Assembly: GCF_963576615.1 (NCBI RefSeq) | Contig: NC_088714.1 | Span: 28,764,558 to 28,828,557 of the forward strand | Source: Watersipora subatra | Taxonomy: Eukaryota > Bryozoa > Gymnolaemata > Cheilostomatida > Watersiporidae | Direction: 5' to 3' | DNA: 64,000 nucleotides | In this document: positions 21,422-33,995 of the stretch, one piece after another | How positions within the stretch are numbered: position 1 is the first letter of the stretch | Layout: every line of letters begins with the position of its first letter | The notes under the pieces: model-generated | What the model saw: the letters and a program-made list of their open reading frames with translations, nothing else | Told to the model about the DNA's origin: nothing | Databases searched by the model: none | Translations under genes and position numbers: made by a program

Positions 21422-21869
21422 CTACAGAAAAAAAAGACAATTGATGGTGAGCATGCATTCATGTTGACCAAGACCAGTTAGACAGTACATCACAAGTTAT
21501 GGTGCGTTTACACTGGCCAGGACCGACTCCGATTAGGTGCCAATACCCTGACTCAGACCGGTACCTCAGACATTGCATGTATGGGTGCCGACACCGACTC
21601 CCCTTTACATTGCAACGATCGAACCATTTTTTTCGGTACCAACAGCCAATCACAGCGCTTCGCCGTTCTGACCTTCACCCAACCACGCAAAGACGAGTAC
21701 ACACAAAAATCAACGCGTTTGATGTGGAAAATTATATACTAGTACTACACTATTACTACTGCTCCTACTACTACCGCTAGAAGCAACTACTGAATGCCGA
21801 ATGGAATCTTCCGATGACGATTAGATTTTGTTGATGGCAGGATCAGCTGCGGGAGCTCTGACAGTCTGT

Positions 21870-22260
21870 ATTATATGTAATTATATGTTTGTATATATTT
21901 TATGTCTATAAATATTTTATTATATGTGTTTTCCCTTTTATTATAGCCTTGTTACTCGTTAGGCTATCAATTGTCGTCGTTTATGTTGTCATATCAACGC
22001 ACTAGCGGGCCTAATTATTGGCCATTTAAACATTGTTACCTGGTGTTCCTACTCGGTTCCGTTAACCGGAACAGGCAATTTTATTGTATATAAGGGCGCA
22101 ACGCTCACTTAGTAGACAGATCGAATGGCCGTACGCTCCTCGGCTAGTAAATTTCCTTCGCTAATAAAACCTTGAATAAAATCACACTTTATATATTTCT
22201 GTATGAAATAATTTAGATCGTGCCAAGTAAGGGCCGGCAAATTCCTTTAAAGTAGTACAT
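21870..22260 (+). mobile_element. possible solo LTR or promoter-bearing insert
   Basis: A TATATAAGG box at about 22088, a C-rich start region, and AATAAAACC / GAATAAAATCACAC polyadenylation-like signals about 80-100 bases later give the compact promoter/poly(A) layout of an LTR. The boundaries are unclear: TGTATTATATG on the left and AGTAGTACA on the right are candidates, and no clean target duplication was found. Confidence 0.3.
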
Positions 22261-22294
22261 GTAGTAGTACTAGTAGTAGTACTAGTAGTAGTCA
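22248..22294. repeat. (TAG/CTA)n short repeat
   Basis: TAGTAGTACTAGTAGTAGTA runs, self-complementary at TAGTACTA. Confidence 0.85.
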
Positions 22295-22626
22295 TACAAC
22301 TGGCTATTCACTTTTAATTAATTTAAATAAAAGCTCACTATCAGAAAGAGCACTAGGGAAAGTTTAATGACAGTCTCCTAGCCTCTCATTGAACCTAGCC
22401 CTTTCGTTTCATAAACTTAGAACTGCCATTAAAGCTTAGGCTCATTTAATCAGAGGCTCCTAGCTTATGATTGGCTGATGGGCTGCTGGGATTCACCGAC
22501 ACCGACTTTCAAATCAGCACCAACACCGATCTCTCTGCTCACACCTACCGATGCCGACACCGACTCATCAAATTGGTCTGTGCTCGACAAAATGGGTAAC
22601 AAAATTGGCCAGTGTTCACGCACCAT

Positions 22627-25600
22627 TAGACAAAGAAGCATGAGTAATGCATGTAACAAGTGCCAGCGAGGTGTTGACAGTGGCCGATGGGATTAGCCTG
22701 AACTAAACAACCACCAGCCATGCTATTACATAATGCCATACCCTCAGCTATATACCAATGGATGGTTAAATAATGCTAGCTACTAGATTATGACTTTCAG
22801 TTCTTGAACTGGGTAATGTCTGGCTCTGAAAGCTAAAGCTCACAAGAGACAAAAAGTGTCCTGCAGCACACTGGAAAACTATAAAGCAAATTTTAGTCAT
22901 TGATTTTGCTAATGCTACACACAAATTTGTTGCTAACTAGCATATTAATGTGTATACAGAGAGCTTAATTATTTTGCATGTATCTGTATCATGGTTGATT
23001 AGCCAATCAAAAAAATGTTCAAAAGCTAAGCTTATGGCAAAATAGTCATTTTCTCTTAAGTAATATCTGCAACTGGGAATATTAATAATACCATTCAATA
23101 ATATAAACATCCATGGTAAAAGATTTTTTTCATGTCATGCGTATCTAATATCCTTCACAAAGCCTTGCTAGCAAAGCTGATGCTACATGTAGTTCTAGCA
23201 TTATACAATGTTGCTCATTTTACATCCATTTTTCGTCCTAAATTTCTATACTGAAAAATGAACTACTGCTAACTTTTGCCTTGCAATGGAAGCTTTGATA
23301 AGCATATGGTACGGAAATAATTTTTCTATGAATATTACAATATAAATTATATACCATTTCACTATTCAGTTCTTAAACATCCTTCTGTAAACCATATTAT
23401 TGAAACAGTTGCTGTACATTTTTGAATCCCTTGAAATCTTTAAAAAGTTGAAAAACTTATCATTCGCGACCTTGAAGCTTTAATGTAAAGCATGCATCTA
23501 GCAACCAGTTAGCAAGACAACATTTTTCTGTAATCCATATCTACGGAAACATTACCAAGGATAGCGACTCTCAATTCTTGCAAATCACTTGACATTTCTA
23601 CAGTTATCTTCAGCTTTTAAAACTACATATGTTGTCTTGGCCTGCGCGGTCAGGTGGGTTTTTGTACCTGCATATTTTTGCTCCCTATAACTTTATATCT
23701 AAGCATTCATAACAGCCTTTTTCTTCTTTGATTTTCTGCTTTTCAGTTGTTATACGACTAACACATATATAAAGTCAGAATGACTGCGTTAAAAACATGA
23801 ATATGAATTAAATGTTAGGCTACAATCATTCAGGCTTCTAATAAAAGTCCTAATTTTTTGTTACTTTGGATGAGTGACAACCATAAATTCTTTAGTTCAA
23901 TGTAATCTCCAAAGTACATGGTAAGCCAGAGCTAAAGCATAAGCACACATACCTGCTACCTCCACTATCTGTCCTATTTCTTAAACAAAGTTTTAGCCTA
24001 TCCTTGTTCGTCTAAATCAGGAACTAAAGCTAAAAGCCTGACTGTAACGAGATGGAATGAGTTAGATTTACAGCCTTACTTAGGCCTGGTTCGAACCAAT
24101 ACGGCATCTAAGACACGTGTGACAGAGTACCTGTTATGCAAGCGATCGCTCATGGACTACAAGCTGAGAGTGCGCGCGACTATTATGTCCTACAGAAAGA
24201 AATGTCGTCATTTGCGCAATTAAATTAATTTGATGCCCATACGCAGCTACACAATTTGTTTTCTTTCCAGCTGTTGGATACATAATGAGTCGAGATTACG
24301 CAGCTGTCCCCAGGTCTGAACCCGGCCTCACCTTAGCATGCACAGACAAAGGAGTGCCACACTGATAATTTCAAGATAAGATAAACTTCACTACAGGATT
24401 TGTAAATTTTTGATGGTTTTAATTTATACGCTACCACGTGCACAATAATATATATATATATACAATATATCATTATATTTTTAAAATAATAACTGCAAGA
24501 GACTTGCCAAATCATTAGTTCAAAAGGCAATGATGAAAGCGGGGATGAATTTGAGCACAAATTTAAAAAACAATATTTGCATAGTGCATAAAATGCTTTA
24601 GAAAAAAATATATTTGAAGCATATAGGTGCCTTTTAATGCTTTTTAAATGCTTTCTGGAAGGCTCACCTATCTGGTATGTTTATGAAATTTATTTTAAGA
24701 CTGCAGGGCTTTCTGCAATGCTTTAAAACAGTATACAGTTCACAAGCTATCGGCATGCTTAATCCATCATGGCTAACTGATTGTCAATGACAGTAGTTTA
24801 AAAACACTGCTACATTAGGCGGCAGTAAAAACTTTTGTTAAATCTTTTCTTTTTCAGTTTAATATATATGATATCTGAGTAAATACAAGATCTTTAAAAT
24901 TTATTGAAAGCCTTTTACTAAAAGCATTGGAGTAAGTAAGAACGTCAAAGTTCAGAGTGACAGTGAAATGGCATTGCCTTAATTAGTGTGTCTCTATCAA
25001 AGCCGGGCACTGCTACACTTTTGCTGTCTCATTTGCTGTTAATTTCTCTCATCCTTTGTCCAGCTGGAGACACTCCATAGGTATTACGTAATTACTCTCG
25101 CATTGAGGGTCTGCTGCGCCAAATTGGACATTCACTGATCCCCATAGCTCGTTGCTCTGGCAGTGATTATTTCTAATCACAATTATTCTAAACATAGATG
25201 TTTGGATTCATCAAATTGAAAAACATTTAAAATCCCTAATTGGAAATTATGCAACTCCTATTAAAACATACATGATAATAATTGAAAACTACCGTATGAT
25301 GGAACAATCTTCTGCCAACACAATCTGTTTGAACTATTATAGCAACAACAAGTAACAGTTATTAGCGGAGAACATTGGCTAAGAGAACATTTCAGGGGTT
25401 GATGTAGATCTGGCCACCATAGGAGCTTATTTGAGAATTGAACAATGAACCACAGTTTGAATACCAGGAGTTCTAATTGAACAGGCAACGGCTGTCTAAA
25501 AAGATAATGAAACTTATGAAAGGTTGGGAAGTTAAAAAGGAGCCTAGCTTAATCATTCTCCAAGTTTGTGATGACAGCTCACACCTAAAAAACAGAAGAA

Positions 25601-25743
25601 CATTGTTTGGTTTAATCCAAACTTGTAAATACTAATGATTGGATCCGATAAGCGTCCCTAGCCCATATAGGTTGCTGTTTTTTTAGGTTTGGCTAACAGT
25701 TGAAGCCAAATAAGTAACTAATGTATTATTATTATTGTACCAG
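22627..25743. other. long non-coding stretch
   Basis: No open frame with splice context or recognisable domain on either strand. It contains a short (TA)n at about 24448-24464 and B box-like GGTTCGAACCA near 24090, without a matching A box. Confidence 0.4.
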
Positions 25744-25830
25744 AAAATTTGGCCAATATCTTATTATTGGGTTATATAACATCTATAATAGATGTTATAT
25801 AACTCAATTATAAGATATTGGCCAAATTTT
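25744..25830. repeat. near-perfect palindrome, 43-bp arms, 1-base centre
   Basis: The left arm 25744-25786 begins AAAATTTGGCCAATATCTTA, and the right arm 25788-25830 ends with its complement. 41 of 43 positions pair. There is no spacer loop, so it can extrude a cruciform. No flanking target duplication is obvious. Confidence 0.92.
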
Positions 25831-27279
25831 ATGGCAAAAATTTCATTAAGAGTTGAAAAACATGTTTTCTTGAGTTGTTTGTGATAGATAGCCAAGCTAC
25901 TTAATTGCAACGCAAATAAATGGCATTTTGTGCATTTCAAAAGCATAGTAGCAAGAGCTAATGCTTTCACTTCTACATATACAGTTAGGTAGTTGGTATA
26001 ATGAATCAATTTGGGAGTGGCTACCGGTTTCTGTCTAGATTGCGTAATAGCAAATGTGCTGAGGTTCTACCGTTCTGCTATGTCATACTCTGAACGTTTG
26101 CTGAGCCCTATAGTTTGTTGTTGATCTGTATTTCATTTTCATAACAATAATTTTATGAACCTATAAGTCTGGAATATTTGATATAAAAAAATTCCATAAA
26201 AGGCTTTTATAAATAGACTTGGAAACAATATTTCAGTTTGTTTTTATAACTTTTTTGTGCATTGATAAAGCGATGTAAAGTACAATCACTACAAAGCTAA
26301 AACAATCCTCCTCAATATTTCTTACTCTTACAAAAATATTACTTTCACTACCATCAGAGTCAGTGCTGCTATTTTTGGTCGGTTTAATGAAAAAAAAAGT
26401 AAATCTGAATTAGCTATAATATCATCAACATAAGTAATTATCTGTTGTCTAATGTAAGTTATGTATCTTGGTCTACTAAAATTCACTAAATGCCTCTCAT
26501 CTTCAGCTCTGTTGTGATACTCTCCTTTACTGTTAAAGCATACGTAGCTCACTGACTCCAGCAAAACAATGCTACTAGCATAACTCATCAACGACAAAAA
26601 CAGATACAAAAACCACAGCATAATTGCTTTATAATAGCATACCATAACATACCTTAGGCAAGACTAACTAATGACGAAAAACATCATGAATACTTTAACA
26701 GATGAGTGAATGTGAGCCAGTGCTAAAACTAATATTAATGACATATTTAATGACAGACTTAATCCTACTCTGCTTATGATAGGTAATCCAATTCACATGT
26801 ATCTCGGAAGGTTCTTACATAAAACTTACACAATAATGTTGGTTTTTTCGCTTGGAAATTTCCAAACAAAAATTTAAAATTACCTTGTGATTCAATGCTA
26901 ATTTTATACAACAAATTTTGGACAACATTGTCAATACCATAAAAGTCCTAAATATCATTGGTTATGTTGTCAACGGATAATAAAATCAGGCTACTACGCA
27001 ATTACTGGGAAGTTCGCGAAAATGCGCAGTCGACCATATATTTCACATAAATGAGCATACGGCAGTGAAAGCGTATACGACACTGTATATTGTTAGTCAT
27101 ATGTATATTTAGTGATCGAATCTTAGGAAAACCAGAAACATGAGTGTACCAGGACCTTTGAAATTGAAATTGAAAATTGAAAATTGAAATCCATTGAAAA
27201 CTACCAACTAAAAATGTATAATGGTAAAAATTAGATTTAAAAAAAACAAAACACCAAAGGTAATATCAATTAGCTACCT
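25831..27279. other. non-coding stretch
   Basis: No supported gene. A (GAAATTGAAAATTGA)-like tandem piece lies at 27158-27192. The minus-strand open frame at 26328-26645 lacks splice signals and recognisable motifs. Confidence 0.4.
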
Positions 27280-27284
27280 ATAGA

Positions 27285-28200
27285 AAGTGCAACTTTGGCT
27301 TTTCCAATCGTTGAAAGAATAAACAGTAGGCCTACATTACGAGCTCCTGCAGCATAAATAATATTTTCCAGTGAATTTTACAATATATTGATTGTACAAT
27401 ATAAGAACAGTAAAATACATGTGAATTGCACAACCCATTCAAAGACCTTTCCAAACTGACCTTTCGGGCATACAAAGAGGAAAAACTTGACGTAATTATT
27501 TTTAAATATGTGGGGTGTACTGTAACTGCAGTAATATTAGGGTGCATTGACAACTTTTCTCTGTTTTTGATCAACCTCATTTGTTTTTTACCATTTTTCA
27601 GTACTTCCACAATAACTTGGGGAGCGTACATCTTTGACGTTCATTTACAACGATTTACTAATTTTTCTAAACAGCAATGTATAATCTGCAAAGGAAAACT
27701 AATAACAAATATTTTATGTCTACAAGGAAACAAAACAACAAAATATTTTACAAAAGCTGTTCTGTCTGCTCATCACCTATCTGTATTCAGAGGTCAAGGT
27801 TAGGAAAAAATAGAACTAGTGATGATACTCCCACTTGTTACATTCACATTGGTGGACTTACGCTGTAACACCTGCGCCAATCAATCGCCTTCATATTTAT
27901 GAACATTGCACAATTACCCTATTCTCTGTTTTGTCGGTACATCTGGCAATCTGTCACAACCAACTAGATTGCTACAAAAATTATATACATAATATGTATA
28001 ATGCTATATTCCCATAGTCTTCTCTCTTACATGTGAAGCAATCAATATAAACTAACGTTTAAATCAAAGTTGAGAACTTACTCGACTTAGCATGTAATAT
28101 GGAATTTTTTGGTAGTCGGAAGCAAAAACTTTACAGAAATGTATGTCATCTAGACTTTAGTTCTAAAAGGTATAGGCCTACGTTATAGGAGCGTTTACTG
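27285..28200 (+). repeat. unclassified interspersed repeat, copy 1
   Basis: Colinear with 45230-46140. Shared landmarks in order are ACAGTAGG...CTCCTGCA, ACATGT(A/G)AATTGC, CTTTGACGTTCATTTACAAC, TTTTTCTAAACAGCAA, CCTATTCTCTGTTTTGTCG and TCTCTCTTACA. Divergence is substantial, with many small indels. There is no open frame common to the two copies, so it is probably non-coding or long dead. Confidence 0.65.
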
Positions 28201-28217
28201 TATATGGTAAGAGTGAT

Positions 28218-28312
28218 GGGAATGATAAGAATGGCTTAGCCTTGTGGTTAGTCACTCTTGTTAGTAGACTTGCGGTCTGAATGTCATGAGTCCAATATAC
28301 TGCAAGGCGATT
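28218..28312 (+). repeat. tRNA-like SINE candidate next to (TA)n
   Basis: ATGGCTTAGCCTTGTGGTTA resembles an A box region of tRNA-derived SINEs. GTCATGAGTCCAATATAC sits where a B box would be but matches it poorly. A (TA)n tract at 28383-28407 could be its tail. Confidence 0.3.
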
Positions 28313-28407
28313 TTCTCATTGCTAAAGCTTTATCGCTATAATTTGGTGAATGAATGACAGACAGACAAACATTGAGATTCGTGTATATATATATATATAT
28401 ATATATC

Positions 28408-29121
28408 TGGATTTAACCCTGCATTTATTTATTCTAGCTTGTCGGCTCTTCGCTCACAAATTGCAATGTACCGGAAATTTTGTTTGGCGGCTGGTATCTA
28501 GTCTACCCCACCACCATCCATTATATGTATATAAACTGCCGCCATTTCAACCCGCTTGTTATATTCAGCCAAGGTATTTTTCTGATCCTGAATTTGTTGA
28601 TACCGTATGATCCGGTTTTGAGCGCCCCTTTTCCTGTAGAGACGGATAATACTTTGAGCTGTGGTAAATTGTCTTGTTGAATGCTTTTAAGTTTTTATAC
28701 ATTTTGATTAGTGTTATAAAAATCTTTTGTAATTAATTTCCGTCGATTCTGGTAGGGAGGCCTACTGTTTTAAAGCCAGATGTCGTAGCTTTATATTTTT
28801 ATTTTACCTAGTGGGCATGAGAGTATTGTCTAGGTTTTGGTTCAGCTTGAAATATATTATATTGACCTTGTCATTCACTTTACTTCCCAGAGATTTTCAT
28901 GTTTCTATGTTGAAAGGTTCAGTTCAACGTACGGAAAACTTGTATGCCTACCCCATTCTGATACTTATTGTCAAAGAAAGACGCTCTCACCATGCTTGAG
29001 GAAACATGTTGAAGCGAAAAATACTGACCACAAAAGATCTAACAAAAGACCAGCTCAAACACTACATATTTTCAGACCCTGTTTTAACAATCTTGAGGCA
29101 TCTTTAAAAGTAACTATCTAG
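28408..29121 (+). other. possible decayed coding region
   Basis: Overlapping plus-strand frames cover 28408-28680 (QPRYFSDPEFVDTV in one frame, continued by DPVLSAPFPVETDNTLSC in the next) and 28837-29121 (LVCLPHSDTYCQRKTLSPCL, then KHVEAKNTDHKRSNKRPA). The composition is protein-like and the first pair looks like one peptide split by a frameshift. I recognise no domain. It could be a processed pseudogene or chance. Confidence 0.2.
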
Positions 29122-29819
29122 GGTACATGATTGGGCAGTGCAAGTAGGCTGAATGTAGTGTGTGCACCTCATAACAGGACAGGGTATTTGAATTTCTAAC
29201 AATGAACACAATAAGTTCCAAAATTCCCATTGTGGGAGAACAAAGGAACCCTCTTTGTTTAGTAGGCAAGGCAAGGGCAAGGCATATTTCTCCCTTAGGT
29301 CTTAGCCAATGTTGCCTAATGCCCTCTAAAATACATTTTGCCCTTTACTTTTCAGCTTGCTATTGAGTTCACAAAACTTTTGGCGCTCTTTTTTTCTAAA
29401 CATCCTGAATCAAATTCGGTACACTTACTCTGCTGTAGCGGGCCGCAGTAATAATATTGAACCTCCAATTCTGTGCAAGGAGGCCGCATTTTCGTTGCCC
29501 GTAAATATATCAATTGACGCCAGTTATGGAAATTTTGTTCATGATATGACAGGTCACCGCTTGGATTCCCAACCCCGTGTGTTCGGATCAGCATGGTAAT
29601 CATAACAAGGAAATAGAGATATACCAGAAGTTATCTTGGCATGTCGGTAGCGGTAGCAGGGCAGTATTTATAATATAATATCTACATCTACTCTGCACTT
29701 TGAATTAACCCACTTTATAGAATGTATCCGGCAGTTTGATGGTTAATAAGACTTGTGTGGTGAAAGTGTAGCATAGGCTAAATAAGTCAATTAAATCAAC
29801 ATATTATTTGTATTTTCAG
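29122..29819 (+). other. spacer with an 80-residue open frame
   Basis: After a TTACTTTTCAG acceptor-like site (29355) a frame stays open to 29599 (for example PPILCKEAAFSLPVNISIDA). It has no known domain and its end does not join the 29820 exon in phase. Uncertain. Confidence 0.2.
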
Positions 29820-29909
29820 ACAGTAGACGCGTTCTCGGTTGTGTCAAGTTGATGTCAGAAATAGACTACAAGAAGAACTCCTCATACGCCAAAAAAATTT
29901 CACTCTCAG
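29820..29909 (+). CDS. candidate internal exon, unknown protein
   Basis: Bounded by TGTATTTTCAG and CTCAG/GTGAGC, both good splice signals. One frame is open throughout and needs two leading bases, giving SRRVLGCVKLMSEIDYKKNS then SYAKKISLS. No neighbouring exon in matching phase was found and the family is not recognised. The good signals at both ends are the main support. Confidence 0.35.
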
Positions 29910-30289
29910 GTGAGCACAACTATAAAACTTAGTTCTGTAGATGGCAAACCTTTGGAGCAAGCCATCCTTTTTGCAGAATACGTAGGTCCACTAATGATCG
30001 CCACTAATCGAGAGATAATTGCACTTTCACATTAGTTCTACTAGTAGATAGGCTCAAAAATCTTAGGACATCTTAATGCAGAGCAGTATGCCTGTTGTTC
30101 ACATTGTTTCAAAAGAATTGAAGCGGGTTTACGATGCTTCAAAGAAAAAAAGATACATGGGCTGGTGAAGTCACAATGGTCCTGGTCTGCACTGCACTGC
30201 CGACTTGTCGATTATCACAATTGCATATTTTCCGAGCCATTGTCGATAAAATGAAAAATGAGATTTTAATTGTGAAATTAAGTTAAAAT
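29910..30289. other. non-coding spacer
   Basis: No gene or repeat identified. Confidence 0.35.
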
Positions 30290-31240
30290 GAACGATCCAC
30301 ACTAGCTAAATTAGTAGCAATAGCGAGAGAGGACAATTCCACCAATTATCAATAGCTGCACTCTATGTTAGTGGTGTGAAATTTCCAACTCTAAAATGCT
30401 ATAACACTTATTACCAGCTGGTTTACTGTTTTGCGGTCTATTGAAAACTATGAGTATGTAATTTTCTTGCAATTCACATTATTGAATAGAAGAAGATAAT
30501 TTTTTGCGAGAAAGTTGAAGTTAGGGTAAAATGCACTATTCTCTGCGAAGTGGGAATAGTTTGGGTATACGCAGGGTGTTAATGGTAATAATAATATACT
30601 AACAGATGGTGATGGGCAAGCTAAGCTGCTTGGGAGTTGGCCAACTTTGTTTGCAGTGGCCAATGATATTAAACATGCTGTCGCTAAACTAGTATCAAAA
30701 GCGAGAGAGGACAATTCCGCCAAAGCAGGAGAACAATATTTTTGTTCAATTATCAATAGTTGCATACTATATTTAGGTTGCAGAAAATTTGCGGCTCTAA
30801 AATAATAATAGCAGTGACAATTTATAATTACCAACTGTTTAACGTAGCAGACATAAAACACTTGTGAGGGGCGTGTGAGTCGGGGCATTTATTTATAGTA
30901 GTTCGCTCACAGCTCACATCTTTGAATTAAATAAAAGTTTTTCAAGAATGGTGGAGCTATGGTGAAAATACCAAATTGATTTTCATAGTGAAGAAGTATA
31001 CACAGGGTAATGGTAGTAATACTAGTAGGTGGTGATAACAGAGCTCACCTGCCAAAGGGTTAACAACTCCCGATGGAGGAAGTTAAACTCGAAAGGCGAG
31101 AGGGGGCAACTCCCCCAAAACATTACATGATCGGTTTTATTATTCAACCAATCGGTTCGCTTTATGAGTTAGGGAAATGAAAAACTTTGTCGCCTTAAAA
31201 AACTAATAATAGTTGGAGGAATTACTAACCCGTTTTATTA
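30290..31240. repeat. diverged tandem repeat, three units of about 380-395 bp
   Basis: The landmark GCGAGAGAGGACAATTCC occurs at 30323 and 30701 and as GCGAGAGGGGGCAACTCC at 31096, with spacings of 378 and 395. Between them GTATACGCAGGGTGTTAATG (about 30568) matches GTATACACAGGGTAATGGTA (about 30998). Units are much diverged, so the duplication is old. Confidence 0.6.
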
Positions 31241-32099
31241 ACTTCCAATTCAATTGGAATATTCCAATTATGTCTACCGCTCTCCACATCCCTATCAACC
31301 GTATCACTTTTCTGTAGAAATTGTCAAGTCTTATTTTGTAAAGTTGAATATACCTTGGTTTTTTTTTTGGGAAATAGTTAATTTTCTTTTGCGGAAAAAA
31401 TTTCAAGGGTTTGGTTTGTCGCAAACGGAATCACATATGCAGAGTTCACCTCAAATATTGGTGTTGTTTTCCATGTCTCAAACTACTCCATGTTGGATGT
31501 AATTCAGCTGGAAATGTTGCCTGCCCTTGACCATCTCGCAAAATGACCAACTCTTAAAGCCATTGAGATTATACACACGAGATATAATCACTTACTATAA
31601 TAACACAGACCTGTAGATCAGAGGATGGCCATATTAAAAGTTTAACCACTTGGTGTCTGCTTGTCAAGGTCTTCCTTTGACATGTTGAAAACCGGTAATT
31701 ATGAAAACAAAGTTTGGTAATCCTTTAGATGTAGACCTATGCTCATCAGATATTACCAGCAAACAGCAATTGAAAAAAGGTAGGATTCCGCAATAGAATT
31801 GTCCCCACTCGAAATGGTCACGTGACCATTTCAAATTGGGACAACTCCAATTCAGATAAAGTGATTAGGGCCTGAGCTAGTGCAGACCTAATGAATTGAT
31901 CGCATTGTAAATTAAGATGAGCTATTACATTGACAGGTCAGAATTTGAACATCTGGTAATCTGTTGAGGTTTAGTGTAAATAATACATTCAGCTCATAGG
32001 CTTTCAAAACAAACGACGCTGACTACCTTGATACTTAAACTAGTCAATGCATTAATATTCTCAACTATACACGCCTATTGAGTTCAAGTACAAAATCAC
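31241..32099. other. non-coding, with a palindrome at 31795-31848
   Basis: The only structure seen is an imperfect palindrome centred on GGTCACGTGACC at 31821, with arms of about 27 bases (left TGTCCCCACTCGAAATGGTC, right GACCATTTCAAATTGGGACA). No gene. Confidence 0.55.
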
Positions 32100-32765
32100 A
32101 CAACCATTGCATAAATGTGGAAATTTAATGCGCTGACTGTTTACTGTATCTTATTTATTTGTCAACTATTAAGCATGTAGTGAGTTTTTTTTGTAAACAA
32201 TTCAACCAGTGCATAAATTTTTGCTAATAATGCAATGGCTGTGTTGCAAGTTTAATGCAGCTGACGCATTACTGTTCAAAATTTTAATCGCTTATCAAGT
32301 TTTTATTTAGTTAACACAAGCAGTGCATAAATGCCTGAAGCCTACACCCTCACCGCATAAAAATTATAAACAGTTAATGCATAATTATCAATGCTCTCTA
32401 TGCACTCATTGTGTTTATCTTAATTTAATTCACTCGGCGCTGTTAAGCGGATCACAAACGCATCATACGCATTAGCTTTATATACAAAGTGCAATGTTTA
32501 AGCATTAAGCGCATTGTAATATACTGATAGGTAATGGCAAAATACACACTGAATGCGATTTCATTGCATTGCCTGAGAATTTAATTCAATATTTAGTTCA
32601 TCACAGTGCGTTTTAAAGAAGGGGATATTTTAACAAAGTGCATTGTTTTTCGGACTGCAGAAAAATATTCATCCAATGCCTAATATTATGCATTATTCAA
32701 GCAGTCACTGCACTGAATCACTCACTTTTCACACGCACTAAGTCTGACAGTTTTTACAGTGTATA
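32100..32765. repeat. possible non-autonomous element ending TTTTTACAGTGTA
   Basis: Filled with repeated TGCATAA, GCGCATT and AATGCA words and ends TTTTTACAGTGTA, the reverse complement of the start of the 11803 repeat. The left boundary is unclear. It may be a long terminal-inverted-repeat element or a diverged tandem array. Confidence 0.35.
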
Positions 32766-33405
32766 AATAATAGGTCAAAAAATTACTACAAATTAAGTAA
32801 ACATTATGTAAACAAATGGGCATTTAAAGACAGAGACATTGACTTCAAACTGGACTAGACATTTCTAAAAGATGCTAAATCCTACAGCAACTTATGTAAA
32901 AGTTGCAACTTGTGTCTCTCAAAAAGTATTACATTATAAAAAACCTGAGATGTCAACAAGAAAAATCACTATTCTAGATGTTGCAACTCAAGCTAGCAAT
33001 AGTAATTGCAAACTACCCATAGATCAGTACCATCGTCTGGAATGTCTTCAAAAGGTATAGTGCAGTTAGCCACAAAGTCATCTTCTATTGGGGCTGTTCA
33101 AGAACAACAGTTCCTATCAAATCTAAGCATTGAACTGTCATCATGCAAGACCACCTTAATCAACCAATGAGGTTAGCATTTACCCAGATAAAAACAGACT
33201 ACAAGAACACTTTGAGTACCAAAATCCAATTCTATTATAGTCATTAGAATTGTGGTGTAAGTCCGTACTTTGTGTGAGGTACAGATTATTAGATTTTTTA
33301 TGTATTTGGGTATATGCATAATTTATAATAATTTATGCTTTGTTTGAAAGTAAACTAATGATTGTTAATTGCGCGTGTTCATTACCTATTGCAGTATTGT
33401 TTTTG
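32766..33405. other. non-coding spacer
   Basis: A 62-residue open frame at 32872-33060 has no motif or splice context. No other feature. Confidence 0.3.
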
Positions 33406-33508
33406 TGAAGACATACGTATTTAAAATAGCGAAACACATTTGGCCCACCTGACTGCTCAATTTTTAAAATTGGGCCCACTAGCAAAACAGTTTGGCCACC
33501 CCTGATAT
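33406..33508 (-). mobile_element. hAT element terminus (Charlie-like)
   Basis: On the minus strand it reads CAGGGGTGGCCAAACTGTTT then TGCTAGTGGGCC, which follows the CAGGGGTGGGCAAACT-type ends of Charlie-like hAT elements. Only one end is recognisable. The hAT transposase remnant at 10944 is unlinked. Confidence 0.45.
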
Positions 33509-33995
33509 AAGGTAACCAAACAGTGTTGATGTGTTGTGTGCCATTGTGTTGCATGAAACACTATTAACAGCAGAAATGAAGGAGCTGATGATAAAGAAAG
33601 CAACAGTTTAGGCGTCATATTTAGGAAGCCGGAGTCGGAAGCGTGACACGCAGGGCTACAACTGACACATGTGCACGTCAAGTCAGAACAAAAATAATAT
33701 GGTGTGAGACACCATGCCATCTTTTGCAGACAGAAAAAAAGTAGAGAAACAAAATTTGGCTAGCAAAAAGTCGATGACGCAAGTTTTTACAAAATCATTT
33801 AGGAGTTTTTTTTTAATATGTATGGTGGGGCAACTTCCCTTTTTTGAGATTGTTGGCCTGGATTTTTGAATATCTGGATATTTTTGAATACTGAATATTA
33901 ATAATCAGATGGCTTAGTCATATTAGTTTTTTTCATAAAACATGATTGCTACATTAATGAAAAATGACTAAAGTGTCGTAAAACTTCCATTTGCA
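33509..33995. other. non-coding spacer
   Basis: No gene seen. Confidence 0.3.

Larger units (their letters stand above)
21501..22624. mobile_element. non-autonomous DNA element with 19-bp terminal inverted repeats (ISL2EU-like?)
   Basis: The left end GGTGCGTTTACACTGGCCA (21501-21519) and right end TGGCCAGTGTTCACGCACC (22606-22624) are inverted repeats with two mismatches, and both are flanked by AT. An AT target duplication with GG-starting ends is a property of ISL2EU-type elements; I use it only as a suggestion. Subterminal CCGACACCGACT words occur near both ends (21590, 22497, 22552). It encodes no transposase. An LTR-like stretch is nested inside. Confidence 0.6.
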
